A stretch of 64,000 nt of DNA from the NCBI GenBank assembly GCA_040753915.1, contig JBFMDN010000020.1, positions 26,711 through 90,710 of the forward strand, in the 5' to 3' direction. A model generated the notes under the pieces. It did not search any database. It was given only the letters and a program-made list of their open reading frames with translations, and had not been told where the DNA came from. Below are positions 35,743 to 45,357 of this stretch, piece by piece. The stretch's first letter is position 1. Each line of letters begins with the position of its first letter. The DNA comes from JBFMDN01 sp040753915. GTDB taxonomy: Bacteria; Desulfobacterota; Desulfomonilia; Desulfomonilales; Desulfomonilaceae. A program made the position numbers and the translations under genes.

Positions 35743-36600
35743 ATGGATAACCTGTACGAATCAGTGGAGCAGAGCGCAGCTTTCTTGAGGCGAAAGACAG
35801 AGATCGAGCCCCGGGTCGCGATAGTCCTTGGAACGGGCTTGGGTGGAGTTGCCGAGCGCATCCGGGTGTCGACGCGTGTCTCGTTCTCGGAAATTCCGCA
35901 CTTCCCTCTATCTACGGTCACTGGTCACAAGGGCGACCTTCTCTTTGGTACGCTCGCAGGCTGTCCGGTGGTGGCCATGCAGGGAAGGGTGCATTACTAC
36001 GAAGGGTACACGCTTCAGCAGGTCACATTTCCCGTGCGGGTCATGAGAAAGCTTGGGGCAGAGGCCCTCTTTCTCAATAGCGCTGCTGGTGGCCTAAATC
36101 CATTGTTTCGCGCCGGGGATGTGATGGTGGTAACTGACCACATAAACCTTCTGGGGGACAATCCCTTGCGAGGCGTTGTGGATCCCCGGCTGGGCAACCG
36201 TTTCCCTGATTTGACCCGGCCGTACGATCACGCTTTCATCGATCTCGTAACGGAAGCAGCGCTGGACATGAAAACCCCCCTCAGGCACGGGGTGTACGCT
36301 GCCGTTCCGGGGCCCAGTCTCGAGACTAGGGCAGAGACTCGGATGCTGCGTATGCTCGGTGCCGACGCTGTGGGGATGAGCACGGTGCCGGAAGTCATTG
36401 TCGGTTGCCAGGTAGGGTTTCGGATTATGGTTCTCAGTGCTATCACAAACGTGAATCTCCCCGACGTGATGGAGCCGGTACTGATCGAGAATGTTATCGC
36501 ATGTGCTCACGTGACGGAATCCAAGCTGGGAAAATTGATGGAAGCGACGATCCAACGGGCGTTCTGCCAATCAAGCTCCGGCAGGATCGGGATTGCATAG
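35743..36600 (+). CDS. Purine-nucleoside phosphorylase (trimeric PNP family)
   Basis: 285 residues, with AAAGG upstream of the ATG. Phosphate-site motifs IVLGTGLGG and the GRVHYYEGY segment, FLNSAAGGLNP, VPGPSLETRAE and the base-binding GMSTVPEVIV match trimeric PNPs. The asparagine in SAITNVN is the PNP form; methylthioadenosine phosphorylases normally have aspartate there. It cleaves inosine or guanosine, or possibly methylthioinosine given the mtaD gene directly after it with no gap. Confidence 0.92.
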   Translation: MDNLYESVEQSAAFLRRKTEIEPRVAIVLGTGLGGVAERIRVSTRVSFSEIPHFPLSTVTGHKGDLLFGTLAGCPVVAMQGRVHYYEGYTLQQVTFPVRVMRKLGAEALFLNSAAGGLNPLFRAGDVMVVTDHINLLGDNPLRGVVDPRLGNRFPDLTRPYDHAFIDLVTEAALDMKTPLRHGVYAAVPGPSLETRAETRMLRMLGADAVGMSTVPEVIVGCQVGFRIMVLSAITNVNLPDVMEPVLIENVIACAHVTESKLGKLMEATIQRAFCQSSSGRIGIA

Positions 36601-37962
36601 GTGACATCTGTGAATGAACTGGTTTTGGTCAACGGTCTCATTCTTGAGGACCCTGATAAGGGAGAGGTTCTGCCGCACGGGGTGACCGTTGTCTCGAGGG
36701 GAGAGCTTGCTCAGGTCAACTCGCCCGACGACGGTAAACTCTTTGCTACGCCCGTGATCGATTGCTCCGGCTGCCTCATCATGCCCGGGCTGATCAATCT
36801 CCACAACCATGCGGCTATGAGCCTTCTGCGGGGATTGGCAGACGATCTGCCTCTGGACGCATGGCTTAACGACTACGTGTTCCCGTCCGAGCGCAGACAT
36901 GTGAACCCACAGTCCGTGTACCTTGGCACAGCTCTTTCGGCTATGGAGATGGCCTTGAACGGGATCAGCACGTGTGCTGACGGGTACTTTTTCATGGAGC
37001 ACGCTGCGCAAGCATTCATTGATGTGGGAATCAGAGCAGTGGTGGCTCAGGGCATCTTGGATGTGCCTGTTCCCGACGCGCCGGAAGTGGGCGCATGGAG
37101 AGAGAGGATTGACCAGTTCCTTTTCTCTTGTCCGCAAGATCCCTTGATCACGCCGGCGTTGTTTTGCCATTCACCGTACCTTTGCAGTCCGGATACGTTG
37201 AAGCAGTCGGCTAAGGTAGCGCAAGAGCACAAGAGTCTTCTGTTTTGCCACGTTGCCGAGACGGCGTTGGAAGTGGAGCAGGTTGTTGGTCGCTACGGCA
37301 GACGGCCGGTCGAACACCTGGCATCCCTGGAGCTCTTGGGCAGAGGGCTCGTGGCAGTTCATTGCGTGCATCTTTCCGATGGCGAGAAAGATCTTCTTGC
37401 GAAGAGCGGGACAGGGATCGTTCATTGCCCGGAGAGCAACATGAAATTAGCCTCCGGAGCCAGCCCAGTGTGGGAGCTCCTCTCCCGCGGGATCACGATA
37501 GGTCTGGGGACGGACGGACCGGCAAGCAATAACAACCTCGATTTGTTCGAGGAGATGCGGTCTGCGTCTTTTGCGGCCAAACTTCTGACCCGCGATCCTC
37601 AGGCGCTTGCTGCCCGCCAGGTTCTCAAGATGGCTACCACTGATGCGGCGAGAGTCCTCGGCATGGCGGACAAGATAGGCTCCCTTGAAAGCGGCAAGCA
37701 GGCCGACATCGCCATCGTCGATTTGGACCGGCCACATCTTACTCCCCTGTACGACCCCATATCCCACCTGGTTTATGCTGCCCGAGGATCCGATGTGCGG
37801 GATGTTATTGTTCATGGGAGAATAGTAGTCCGAAACGGGAGATTGACTCGGGCGGACGAATCGATCATCAAGGAGCAAGCCAGTGCGCTGGCTGAGGAAA
37901 TACGCCGCGAGGTGCACATCCAGGGGGCCTGTGCCTCGATCGGTGGCTCCATGACAGCTTGA
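36601..37962 (+). CDS. mtaD: Methylthioadenosine/S-adenosylhomocysteine deaminase
   Basis: 453 residues from a GTG that abuts the PNP stop codon; a second GTG lies three codons later. Amidohydrolase metal ligands: MPGLINLHNHAAM (HxH), CHVAET, HCVHLSD and GTDGPASNNNLDLF. The NLHNHAAM and GLADDLPLDAWL segments are typical of MtaD. It converts MTA to methylthioinosine or SAH to S-inosylhomocysteine in the cytoplasm. Coupling to PNP suggests that methylthioinosine is the next substrate. Confidence 0.9.
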   Translation: MTSVNELVLVNGLILEDPDKGEVLPHGVTVVSRGELAQVNSPDDGKLFATPVIDCSGCLIMPGLINLHNHAAMSLLRGLADDLPLDAWLNDYVFPSERRHVNPQSVYLGTALSAMEMALNGISTCADGYFFMEHAAQAFIDVGIRAVVAQGILDVPVPDAPEVGAWRERIDQFLFSCPQDPLITPALFCHSPYLCSPDTLKQSAKVAQEHKSLLFCHVAETALEVEQVVGRYGRRPVEHLASLELLGRGLVAVHCVHLSDGEKDLLAKSGTGIVHCPESNMKLASGASPVWELLSRGITIGLGTDGPASNNNLDLFEEMRSASFAAKLLTRDPQALAARQVLKMATTDAARVLGMADKIGSLESGKQADIAIVDLDRPHLTPLYDPISHLVYAARGSDVRDVIVHGRIVVRNGRLTRADESIIKEQASALAEEIRREVHIQGACASIGGSMTA

Positions 37963-38018
37963 TGCCCAATCGGTCGAAAAAGCCTGCCGGAAAATTCTTC
38001 CTGAGGGAATAGAGGATA

Positions 38019-39062
38019 ATGTCAGACAAGATAACATACAAGGACGCTGGGGTTGACGTAGAGCTCGCGGACAGGGTGATAGGATCCCTTGGGAGCCGGA
38101 TCAAGGCGACCTTCAGGCCGGAAGTTGTCGGGAAGATGGGTGGCTTTGCCGCTATGTTCCGGCCACAGTGGAAGCAGTACGAAGACCCCTTGCTAGTCTC
38201 TGCCGCCGATGGGGTGGGGACCAAGCTGAAGATAGCCTTTCTCACCGGCAAGCACGATACCGTGGGCATAGACCTAGTGGCCATGAACGTGAACGATGTG
38301 GTGGTCACTGGCGCAGAGCCCCTCTTCTTTCTCGACTACTTCGCCACCGGGTCGCTGCATCCCGAAACGGTTCGCGCGGTCATTGCCGGTGTGGCCACCG
38401 GCTGTGAGATGGCCGGCTGCGCGCTGATCGGAGGCGAGACTGCCGAGATGCCCGATTTTTACAGTCCGGGAGAATACGATCTCGCGGGCTTTTGCGTGGG
38501 CATAGTGGATCGTTGTCGCGTTGTGGACGGCAGCCAGGTACGGCCTGGCCAAATCATCGTCGGCCTGGCCTCCTCGGGTCTGCACAGTAACGGCTTCAGC
38601 CTGGTACGAAAGGTCGTGCTGGAACGGAAACAGTATGCGCTCGATTCGTACGTTCCAGAGCTAGGGAGGCTCTGGGCCGAAGAGCTGCTCGCTCCCACCG
38701 CGATCTATGTCAAGCCCCTCCTGGAGCTACTGAAATCGGTCAATATCTCTGCAATGGCCCACATCACCGGGGGAGGCTTTCAAGGGAACATCCCGCGCGT
38801 GGTACCGGAAGACCTCGGCGTAGTGATTCGGAAGGGCTCCTGGCCTGTGCCGCCGGTATTTTCCTTGCTGAAACGTGATGCGGGACTTGACGATGACGAA
38901 ATGTTCCACACGTTTAATATGGGCGTAGGTATGATCATTGTTGTTGGTGAGGAAGAAGTGAATGCTGTACTGCAGAATATGGATCGCGTCGGTCTCGCGG
39001 CATGGCCGATCGGCGAAGTGACCGAGCGTTCCGTGGGCACGGAGCCTATTCTCTTCGCATGA
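38019..39062 (+). CDS. purM: Phosphoribosylformylglycinamidine cyclo-ligase (AIR synthetase)
   Basis: 347 residues. Clear PurM sequence: ITYKDAGVDVELADRVI, SAADGVGTKLKIAF, AMNVNDVVVTGAEPLFFLDY, GGETAEMPDFY, ASSGLHSNGFSL and HITGGGFQGNIPRV. It makes 5-aminoimidazole ribotide from FGAM using ATP. It is 57 nt after mtaD in the same direction, giving a small purine group, although the rest of the pur pathway is elsewhere. Confidence 0.97.
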   Translation: MSDKITYKDAGVDVELADRVIGSLGSRIKATFRPEVVGKMGGFAAMFRPQWKQYEDPLLVSAADGVGTKLKIAFLTGKHDTVGIDLVAMNVNDVVVTGAEPLFFLDYFATGSLHPETVRAVIAGVATGCEMAGCALIGGETAEMPDFYSPGEYDLAGFCVGIVDRCRVVDGSQVRPGQIIVGLASSGLHSNGFSLVRKVVLERKQYALDSYVPELGRLWAEELLAPTAIYVKPLLELLKSVNISAMAHITGGGFQGNIPRVVPEDLGVVIRKGSWPVPPVFSLLKRDAGLDDDEMFHTFNMGVGMIIVVGEEEVNAVLQNMDRVGLAAWPIGEVTERSVGTEPILFA

Positions 39063-39206
39063 GGAGTGGACTGGCGACCCTTCTTGGCAGACTCTTAGCC
39101 GGGCATTCATCATGGCTGAGCTCGAGACGTTTGCACCTATATTGTCAGGATGTGAGAATGAAAGGAGAAAGGAGCAGATGCGGTGGGTAAGTAAGGAATC
39201 CGAGAC

Positions 39207-39668
39207 ATGGCACGTTCGCATCTCGTTCTGATCAGTGCATGCCTTGCGGGACTGCGTACCCGCTATGACGGCTCTTCTCGGCCTCATCCCCGGCTGACCG
39301 CCCTCGCAAAGCAAGCCATTCTCGTCCCCGTTTGTCCGGAGATTCTGGGAGGAATGGGAATCCCCAGACCGGCGTGCCGTTTTCAGGACGGCGACGGGGA
39401 GATGGTCGTCAGAGGACTCGCCCGAGTGGTGGACGAAAACGGCAGTGACCGCACCTCGTCCTTTATCAGGGCTGGGAAGGAAATCCGGCACGTGGTCAAG
39501 CTCATCCAACCCGACCTGGTCATATTCAAAGAGGGCAGCCCTTCGTGCGGGTTGCGGAGAGTGGACATCGAGGGACGCAAGACACAGGGATGTGGAGTTG
39601 CCACAGCCTTTCTGAAGGACTTGGCCATGCCGGTCGTTACGGAAGAAGATGGAATTCCCTGGGAATGA
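39207..39668 (+). CDS. DUF523 domain protein
   Basis: 153 residues with AAGGA 9 nt before the ATG. DUF523 motifs: ISACLAGLRTRYDG, PVCPEILGGMGIPRP, and the invariant FKEGSPSCGLRRVDIEG. Three conserved cysteines (ACLAG, VCPE, PSCG) suggest metal or cluster binding. Function unknown. It lies between purM and glnE. Confidence 0.88.
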   Translation: MARSHLVLISACLAGLRTRYDGSSRPHPRLTALAKQAILVPVCPEILGGMGIPRPACRFQDGDGEMVVRGLARVVDENGSDRTSSFIRAGKEIRHVVKLIQPDLVIFKEGSPSCGLRRVDIEGRKTQGCGVATAFLKDLAMPVVTEEDGIPWE

Positions 39669-39693
39669 TTAGGCATCACAGAATACGGGCACG

Positions 39694-42600
39694 ATGAATG
39701 AAGTTTTTTCGGGCATGGACTCAGATATTCTGACATATATCCACGGAAATTATCCCCGACTGGCAGCTCTGATATCGCGACTGACCATGGAGAACCGTGA
39801 CGTGCTCGTACAACAAATTGAAGGAGCACCTCATAAGGGGGTCGTAGCCGGGCGTATCGACGATCTGCTGGCTGGAGACGCGTCGCCGGTGGTTGAGGAG
39901 GTCCTCAGGGATCCCAGTGGCTGTGCAACGATGGTTGCCGCAGTAGGCGGCTCCCATTTCCTGTTCTCTATACTGAATCGCAACCCCGAACTTGTGAGGA
40001 CCCTTTTTGTTCACGGGGATTGCACTATATGCAAGACTCGTCGGATCATGGAAAGCGAGCTCCAGGAGAAGCTCGCGGGAATCACTACTCCATCCGATGC
40101 AGACCGTGTCCTGCGGTTGTACAAAGAGAAAGAGTACTTGCGGATCGGCTGCCGCGATCTTTCCGGATATGCGGACGTGATAGAGGTGATGTCGGAGCTT
40201 TCCCAGCTTGCCGGTGCGTGCGTCCAAGCTGCAATGGATTTTCACCTCCATCGTCTTGCGGAGAAGCACGGCCTGCCTGAAGGAGTGGGGCCCGGTGGTG
40301 GGATCGCTGCAATTGGCATGGGCAAGGTCTCGGGTAATGAGTTGAACTTTTCCTCGGATGTGGATCTCATTTTCATTCGCGGGCCGGAAGAAGGGAGAAC
40401 CCTCGGAACAGAGAGCATCCCTGTCTCCCGCTTCTACGAGACCCTTGTCCGGTCTGTGACGCGCTCATTGTCAGATATTACGGAAGACGGCTTCGTGTTT
40501 CGGGTAGATCTTCGATTGCGGCCCGAAGGGGAGAAGGGAGAATTGGTTCCGTCTCTGAGCAACGCGCTTGATTACTACCTGGGATGGGGAAGGACATGGG
40601 AACGAGCGGCTCTTATGAAAGCCGTGCCGCTGGCTGGCGACATGGAGCTGGGGGCGGAGTTCATCCGAGAGCTGGAGCCGTTCATTTATCGGAAACACCT
40701 TGACTTTTCGACTCTGGAAGATATGCGGGCCATGAAACACCGCATCGCTCTGGGTCTGAAGAGGAAACCGGGAATCGACATCAAGCTCGGGCATGGAGGA
40801 ATACGGGAGATCGAGTTCTTTGTCCAGGCTTTACAGCTCATTAACGCGGGCAGAACCCCTCGGGTGAGATCAGCTAGCACCTTGAAGGGAATAGACCTTC
40901 TTAACGAGTGCGGGCTTCTGGATCATTCGACTGCAGTGACGCTCCGAGAGGCATATCGGTTCTTCCGCCTTACGGAGCATCGCATCCAGATAAACCATCA
41001 GCGCCAGACCCACGAGCTGCCCCGGACCCTGGCAGATCAGACGGAGCTTGCCCGGCGGATGGGCTACAGAAACGACGCGCTTCCGGCGTTTCTGAAGGAT
41101 CTCGAGCGACACCGAAAGGCGGTGGAGGACCTTTTCTCGAGCCTCTTCTACCAATCACGGGAAGACGCCCTAGCTCAGGTTTCTGCCAGCGCAAAGAGGA
41201 TACTGGAAAGCATACATGACGAAGCTGCCACCGAGACGCTCCTGGAACAGCACGGCTTCGAGGATCCCTCCGGCTCGTACACGATCCTCCGGAATCTTGT
41301 GGCTCCGCCCGGGGATTCCCCTTCTACAAAGGGGACGGACCTGCTCGAACGGCTCGGCCCTCTTCTCGTGGACGAATTGCTCAAGACGCCCGAACCGGGA
41401 AGAACCCTTGTTGCTCTTTCCGGCTACATCGATTCGCTGAAAGCCGCGTCCGGATACTTTTCCACGTTTCTGGAGAATCCGCCGACCATACGATTTCTCG
41501 TGCAGATTCTTGGGGAGAGCCGTTTCTTTACCGAATTGCTTATTCGTCATCCTCAAGCCATTGATTCTCTCATAGCGAGGGCTGGCGGCGACATTCCCAA
41601 AGAGCGGGACAGCCTGGGAGCCGAGCTCTCGGAACGATTGGCCTACTGTGAGGACCTGGAAGCTAAGTTGGACGTCTTGAGAAGATTCAAGAATGAAGAG
41701 CTTCTCATGATCGGCGTGCGCCACATCCAGGGGGAAATGGAATCACCTTTTGCCAGGTGGCTCGTCACTGAGCTTGCTGAGGCCTGCCTCGAAGCGGCTG
41801 TGACCATGGCTGCCGAGGAGATGGCGAGACGGTACGGACGAGTCGATCAGATCGATCAACTGCCCTTCGCCGTCCTGGCAATGGGCAAGTTTGGCGGCGC
41901 GGAGATGACATACCACTCGGACCTGGATGTCATCTTCATCTATGATTCCAGAACGGAGTCCGTAGGCAGACTTTCCGCGCATGAATGGTTCACCAGGCTT
42001 GCCAACAGAATAATCTCCATACTGAGCGTTCCCACTTCGGAAGGCATCGCGTTCACCATTGACACCAGGCTGAGGCCCTCCGGGAACAAGGGTCTGCTCG
42101 TATGCTCCCTCGATTCCTTCAGGGAATATCATCGCACCACGTCTCAGTTGTGGGAAAAGCAGGCTCTGACAAAAGCTCGCCCCGTCATAGGGCCTCCCGA
42201 CCTGACTAGTGAGGTCGCGACTATCGTGGAAAGCTGCATCCTGCGCACGGATCTGTCCGACGAAGACGTTCGCGAGATAGCACGGCTTAGAGCTCGGATG
42301 GAAAACGAGCTGGCACTGGAAGACGAAACCCACGTGGACGTGAAGACAGGCCAGGGCGGACTCGTGGACGTGGAGTTCTTCGTCCAGGGCCTTATTCTCA
42401 AATTCGCCCGGAGGAACCCCAAAATAATCCGTAGCAACACGCTCGAGGCGCTCGCTGCAGCAACTCACGCCGGATTACTGGACCACGAGACATTCCACCG
42501 CTTGCATTCGGGTTACCGTTTTCTGAGCAACCTGGAAGACCGGCTGCGCATCCTCGAGAATCGAAGCGTGGATCGAATGACGCTTGCAGGGGAGAAGCTG

Positions 42601-42717
42601 AAGGCACTAGCGGCCCGGCTTGGATACGGAGCTGACGGGGCAGAGAAACTGATCGACGATTACTTTTCAGTCACGCGAGCGATTCGAGCGACCTACAACT
42701 CTTTCTTCCTGGTATAA
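39694..42717 (+). CDS. glnE: Bifunctional glutamine synthetase adenylyltransferase/adenylyl-removing enzyme
   Basis: 1007 residues, near the usual length. Two nucleotidyltransferase domains: GMGKVSGNELNFSSDVDLIF in the N-terminal half (adenylyl-removing) and AMGKFGGAEMTYHSDLDVIF in the C-terminal half (adenylylating), each with the GSx-D-x-D metal site, and GHGGIREIEFFVQ and GQGGLVDVEFFVQ after them. It sets glutamine synthetase activity by nitrogen status. Neither glnA nor glnB is nearby. The start is uncertain; an ATG 21 nt later is equally plausible, since neither has a good ribosome site. Confidence 0.95.
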   Translation: MNEVFSGMDSDILTYIHGNYPRLAALISRLTMENRDVLVQQIEGAPHKGVVAGRIDDLLAGDASPVVEEVLRDPSGCATMVAAVGGSHFLFSILNRNPELVRTLFVHGDCTICKTRRIMESELQEKLAGITTPSDADRVLRLYKEKEYLRIGCRDLSGYADVIEVMSELSQLAGACVQAAMDFHLHRLAEKHGLPEGVGPGGGIAAIGMGKVSGNELNFSSDVDLIFIRGPEEGRTLGTESIPVSRFYETLVRSVTRSLSDITEDGFVFRVDLRLRPEGEKGELVPSLSNALDYYLGWGRTWERAALMKAVPLAGDMELGAEFIRELEPFIYRKHLDFSTLEDMRAMKHRIALGLKRKPGIDIKLGHGGIREIEFFVQALQLINAGRTPRVRSASTLKGIDLLNECGLLDHSTAVTLREAYRFFRLTEHRIQINHQRQTHELPRTLADQTELARRMGYRNDALPAFLKDLERHRKAVEDLFSSLFYQSREDALAQVSASAKRILESIHDEAATETLLEQHGFEDPSGSYTILRNLVAPPGDSPSTKGTDLLERLGPLLVDELLKTPEPGRTLVALSGYIDSLKAASGYFSTFLENPPTIRFLVQILGESRFFTELLIRHPQAIDSLIARAGGDIPKERDSLGAELSERLAYCEDLEAKLDVLRRFKNEELLMIGVRHIQGEMESPFARWLVTELAEACLEAAVTMAAEEMARRYGRVDQIDQLPFAVLAMGKFGGAEMTYHSDLDVIFIYDSRTESVGRLSAHEWFTRLANRIISILSVPTSEGIAFTIDTRLRPSGNKGLLVCSLDSFREYHRTTSQLWEKQALTKARPVIGPPDLTSEVATIVESCILRTDLSDEDVREIARLRARMENELALEDETHVDVKTGQGGLVDVEFFVQGLILKFARRNPKIIRSNTLEALAAATHAGLLDHETFHRLHSGYRFLSNLEDRLRILENRSVDRMTLAGEKLKALAARLGYGADGAEKLIDDYFSVTRAIRATYNSFFLV

Positions 42718-42754
42718 CAAAAAGGTGGACAAGATCGCGCTCGCGAGGTGATGA

Positions 42755-42985
42755 ATGCCTATTCGCATCTCCAAGAAGGTGAGGGAAGGAAAGATCCTCA
42801 TCGTGGAAGGGACCGCTCAACTTTTGGACGAGACGACCCTCGATGCCCCGACGGTGTTGCAGGAATGCTCGTGGCAGGCCAAGATCGAACCGGGAAGAGT
42901 ACTCTGGGATGTGGATATTCTCCACGGTGACGATCTTCGCGGCTACATTCAAGCCGAGCTCCAGAAGCGGACCAAGCGGCGGTGA
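42755..42985 (+). CDS. Small protein of unknown function
   Basis: 76 residues, with GAGGTG a few bases before the ATG, 37 nt after glnE in the same direction. Mixed alpha/beta composition with a basic end (QKRTKRR) and one cysteine. I do not recognise a family. The position and ribosome site make it plausible as a real gene. Confidence 0.5.
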   Translation: MPIRISKKVREGKILIVEGTAQLLDETTLDAPTVLQECSWQAKIEPGRVLWDVDILHGDDLRGYIQAELQKRTKRR

Positions 42986-43246
42986 CCGCCCCTGCGGGGA
43001 GAGCTATACTTGGGAACGGCACCAACGCCTATCAGCCCGATCTCGTATAGGTCCTATTCGTCCGCCGAAACGGCGCCACACAATCACGCGATCTGCGCAT
43101 GACGGGGCTACGAATCCGCTAGATCAGCGGGGAGGCGCTAATCGTGAACCGCACCCTGCGAGTTGCGGCGGTCGTTGCACGTCTTATTGACTTCTTGCAC
43201 CCGCTTCTCGGATCGCATATGGTACCTGTTTAGCCGTGTGCCGCTA

Positions 43247-43960
43247 TCAGTGCAGCTCATCTCTATTGAGTGCCGGCTTGGCAGGGTGGGCCTCCACTAT
43301 GGGAGCACGCTCCCCGAGATCGAGCCTCGCCTCTCGAATCAGGCGCTCTGTTTCGATCATGAGCCTTTCCAGCTCCGCGCTCGGCCGGTCTGTTTCGCCC
43401 TCTTTGCGAATATCTTGGACCAGCGTGCTGAGTCGGTCCAACTTGGCGGAAAAGGACTCCGACAGTCTCGCGTCCGATCTAGCGGGCTCCGTATTGCGCT
43501 TCCGACCGAAGAGCCAGCCTGACGCGGGAACAAGGGCCATCAAAATCAGAATGCCACCCAATAGGAGGTACGGGTTCAAAGAGTGACCCCAAATCAACCC
43601 CGACCTGTCATCGACAAATCCGGTAAGACTGTTGTCCATCTTCTCGACCTGGGTCTGTACCCGGGAGACACCGTGTCCGACCTCGCCCACGTGCTCGTCC
43701 ACCTTGGCTACCTGAGTGCTCAATCGTGAAATGTCCGACTTGATCTCGGTCGCTTTCTGGGAGATTTCTCCGATATCTTGTTTGATCCCGGGAAACACCT
43801 GGTCCATCATGGTCCCGGTCCTGTCCAGGAGCGTATTGTCCCGCTCCACGCTGTCCGCTGCAAATCGGAGGACCAGACCGATAGCTGCAGCCTGCAGCAC
43901 TATGAGCAGGATGATCAGTCTATATATGGCCTTCACGGGATTGTTGGGTCCAGCTCCCAT
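43247..43960 (-). CDS. Membrane protein with coiled-coil domain, unknown function
   Basis: 237 residues from the ATG at 43960 (AAAGG upstream). A first helix at ~11-35 (AIYRLIILLIVLQAAAIGLV) is followed by a coiled coil of ~90 residues with regular hydrophobic heptads (IGEISQKATEIKSDISRLST, DEHVGEVGHGVSRVQTQVEK). A second helix (LNPYLLLGGILILMALVPASG) leads to a charged cytoplasmic coiled region. The layout resembles small methyl-accepting-like or HAMP-less scaffolds, but no signature domain is present. Confidence 0.75.
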   Translation of the reverse strand: MGAGPNNPVKAIYRLIILLIVLQAAAIGLVLRFAADSVERDNTLLDRTGTMMDQVFPGIKQDIGEISQKATEIKSDISRLSTQVAKVDEHVGEVGHGVSRVQTQVEKMDNSLTGFVDDRSGLIWGHSLNPYLLLGGILILMALVPASGWLFGRKRNTEPARSDARLSESFSAKLDRLSTLVQDIRKEGETDRPSAELERLMIETERLIREARLDLGERAPIVEAHPAKPALNRDELH

Positions 43961-44597
43961 AACGCGCCTTTCACCCCCCACAAATTCGGAATAAGCATGA
44001 TCTGTATCGTGACTATTAGCAGACTTGAGAAATTTCGGGAAGACAAAAGTGGAGGCTGGGGTGACCGTTCACCTTAGTACACGATTTCATAAGTACGGTT
44101 ACGTATCTCAGGGTTATCAAGAAGAGGAATGATGGTGATCATTGATTGCTTCACGCCCTGAAGGGGCATACCATGAGTAGCCGTGGGTTTCAACCCACGG
44201 AACGAGAAAACAAACAAGCGGGACCCTGGAGGGGTCCACCATTGAAATCACCAAGAGCGAAGGCCCATTCATGACCGGTGCCTATACCAGGCGAGGACAA
44301 ACCTCTTGGTCGACCCTTTCAGGGTCGGTTGGCGGTTTGCCGCGCCGAACCACAGGTTGAAATCCCGCGTCTCGCGGGACTACTGCAGGTGCGCTCCTTC
44401 AGAGCGCAAATCCCTGACTGAGTCGTGGGAGAATACGTGACCGTAATTGTGAAATCCTCTACTTAGGTGCAGCCTTTCACAAATGCGGCCACGGATTCCG
44501 AGCCGGATCCCCCCATCAACGGGAGGAAGAGCTCCCGTTAACGGGGAGGGGCCAAGTGGGTTCTCCTGATTCGGGACCGAGCTTACGAAAGGCAGTA
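43961..44597. other. 637-bp non-coding region rich in hairpins
   Basis: At least six closely spaced perfect inverted repeats occupy 44181-44539 (listed separately). No protein-like frame with a ribosome site is present. The region between two genes on the same (minus) strand is unusually long for this window. Confidence 0.6.
44155..44539. repeat. Cluster of unlike hairpins
   Basis: Perfect inverted repeats in order: CCGTGGGTT-TC-AACCCACGG (44181-44200), GGACCC-TGGAG-GGGTCC (44221-44237), CGACCCT-TTC-AGGGTCG (44311-44327), CCCGCG-TCT-CGCGGG (44364-44378), TGCGCTC-CTTCA-GAGCGCA (44390-44408) and AACGGGAG-GAAGAG-CTCCCGTT (44518-44539). A shorter GCCC-TGAA-GGGGC lies just before them. Stems differ in sequence but not in size or loop style. 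Confidence 0.75.
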
Positions 44598-45170
44598 CTA
44601 GGCGATAAGGCGGTACGGATACGACTTCTTGGTCCATTGGTCTTCAGGATAGTCCACGCTTAGTCTATCATATACTTCTCTCAACGGCTTGGCATCCTTG
44701 GTGTGCTTGTACCGGGCGACCCCGCGATAATAGATCGCTTCGGGTGCGAAGGCACTCTTGGGGAATTGCTCGGCCACGTAATCGAACGCCTTGATGGCAG
44801 GTTCGAAATTGCCGGCTGCGAAATTCGCTCTCCCTATCGCAAGGTGCAGGAATGCGATAAGCTCATCCGGGGAGAGAAAACCGGTCGATCGTGTTGCTTC
44901 CTTTCCGTCGGAATCGAGCACGATCAGCGTGGGCGTCCATTCGATCGAATATTCTTTGCTGTACCGTTCGTGGTTGAATGGGATTCGGACGGGCAAGAGA
45001 TGGTCCATTATGTAATCAACTACCTTCTGTTCCGGATACGTAACTGCATCCATTTGCTGACAACCGATTCATCCGGGATTAAAGAAATCCAGCAACACCA
45101 CTCTTTTCTCGGTTTTGGCCCTGGCTATAGCCTTTTCCACATCTGTTTCCCATGAAATTGTCGTACCCAT
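44598..45170 (-). CDS. Thioredoxin-fold selenoprotein with UxxC motif and TPR-like tail
   Basis: 190 residues from the ATG at 45170 (AAGGAGGAG upstream), reading through an in-frame TGA at codon 34 (45071-45069) as selenocysteine. Translation runs VVLLDFFNPG-U-IGCQQMD, where a CxxC thioredoxin site is expected, so the first catalytic cysteine is replaced by U. Beyond it TPTLIVLDSDGKE supplies the cis-proline, and a TPR-like segment (AAGNFEPAIKAFDYVAEQFP) ends the protein. A hairpin at the SECIS distance follows the TGA. Without readthrough the gene would start at codon 40 and lose its active site. A nonsense mutation is the alternative, less likely because a second gene shows the same pattern. 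Confidence 0.82.
45034..45051 (-). promoter_or_regulatory. Candidate bacterial SECIS hairpin for the thioredoxin-like gene
   Basis: On the minus strand GGATGC pairs with GTATCC around the loop AGTTAC (one G-U pair). The loop begins 24 nt after the TGA and has G at its second position. Both fit the general bacterial SECIS rule of a loop 16-37 nt downstream with G in its first two bases. Confidence 0.6.
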
Positions 45171-45357
45171 CGGACTCCTCCTTCTACGTACCATTCATCC
45201 CTCGTCGCCGCGAAACGGCATTTGTGATAGTATGCTCATCATATTTCATGGGGCAACGTCTCCCCCGATGCGAGGCAATAGACTCGATGCAGAGTTAAGA
45301 AGTCTTCTGGGGCGTTTGCCGCAGGAACGAGGCTTATGCTCTTTTCAAGGAGGTATA

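Noticed and set aside
45115..45357. 81-codon N-terminal extension of the aminopeptidase
   Set aside because: It is partly antisense to the thioredoxin-like gene and lies before a strong ribosome site and GTG start at 45358.
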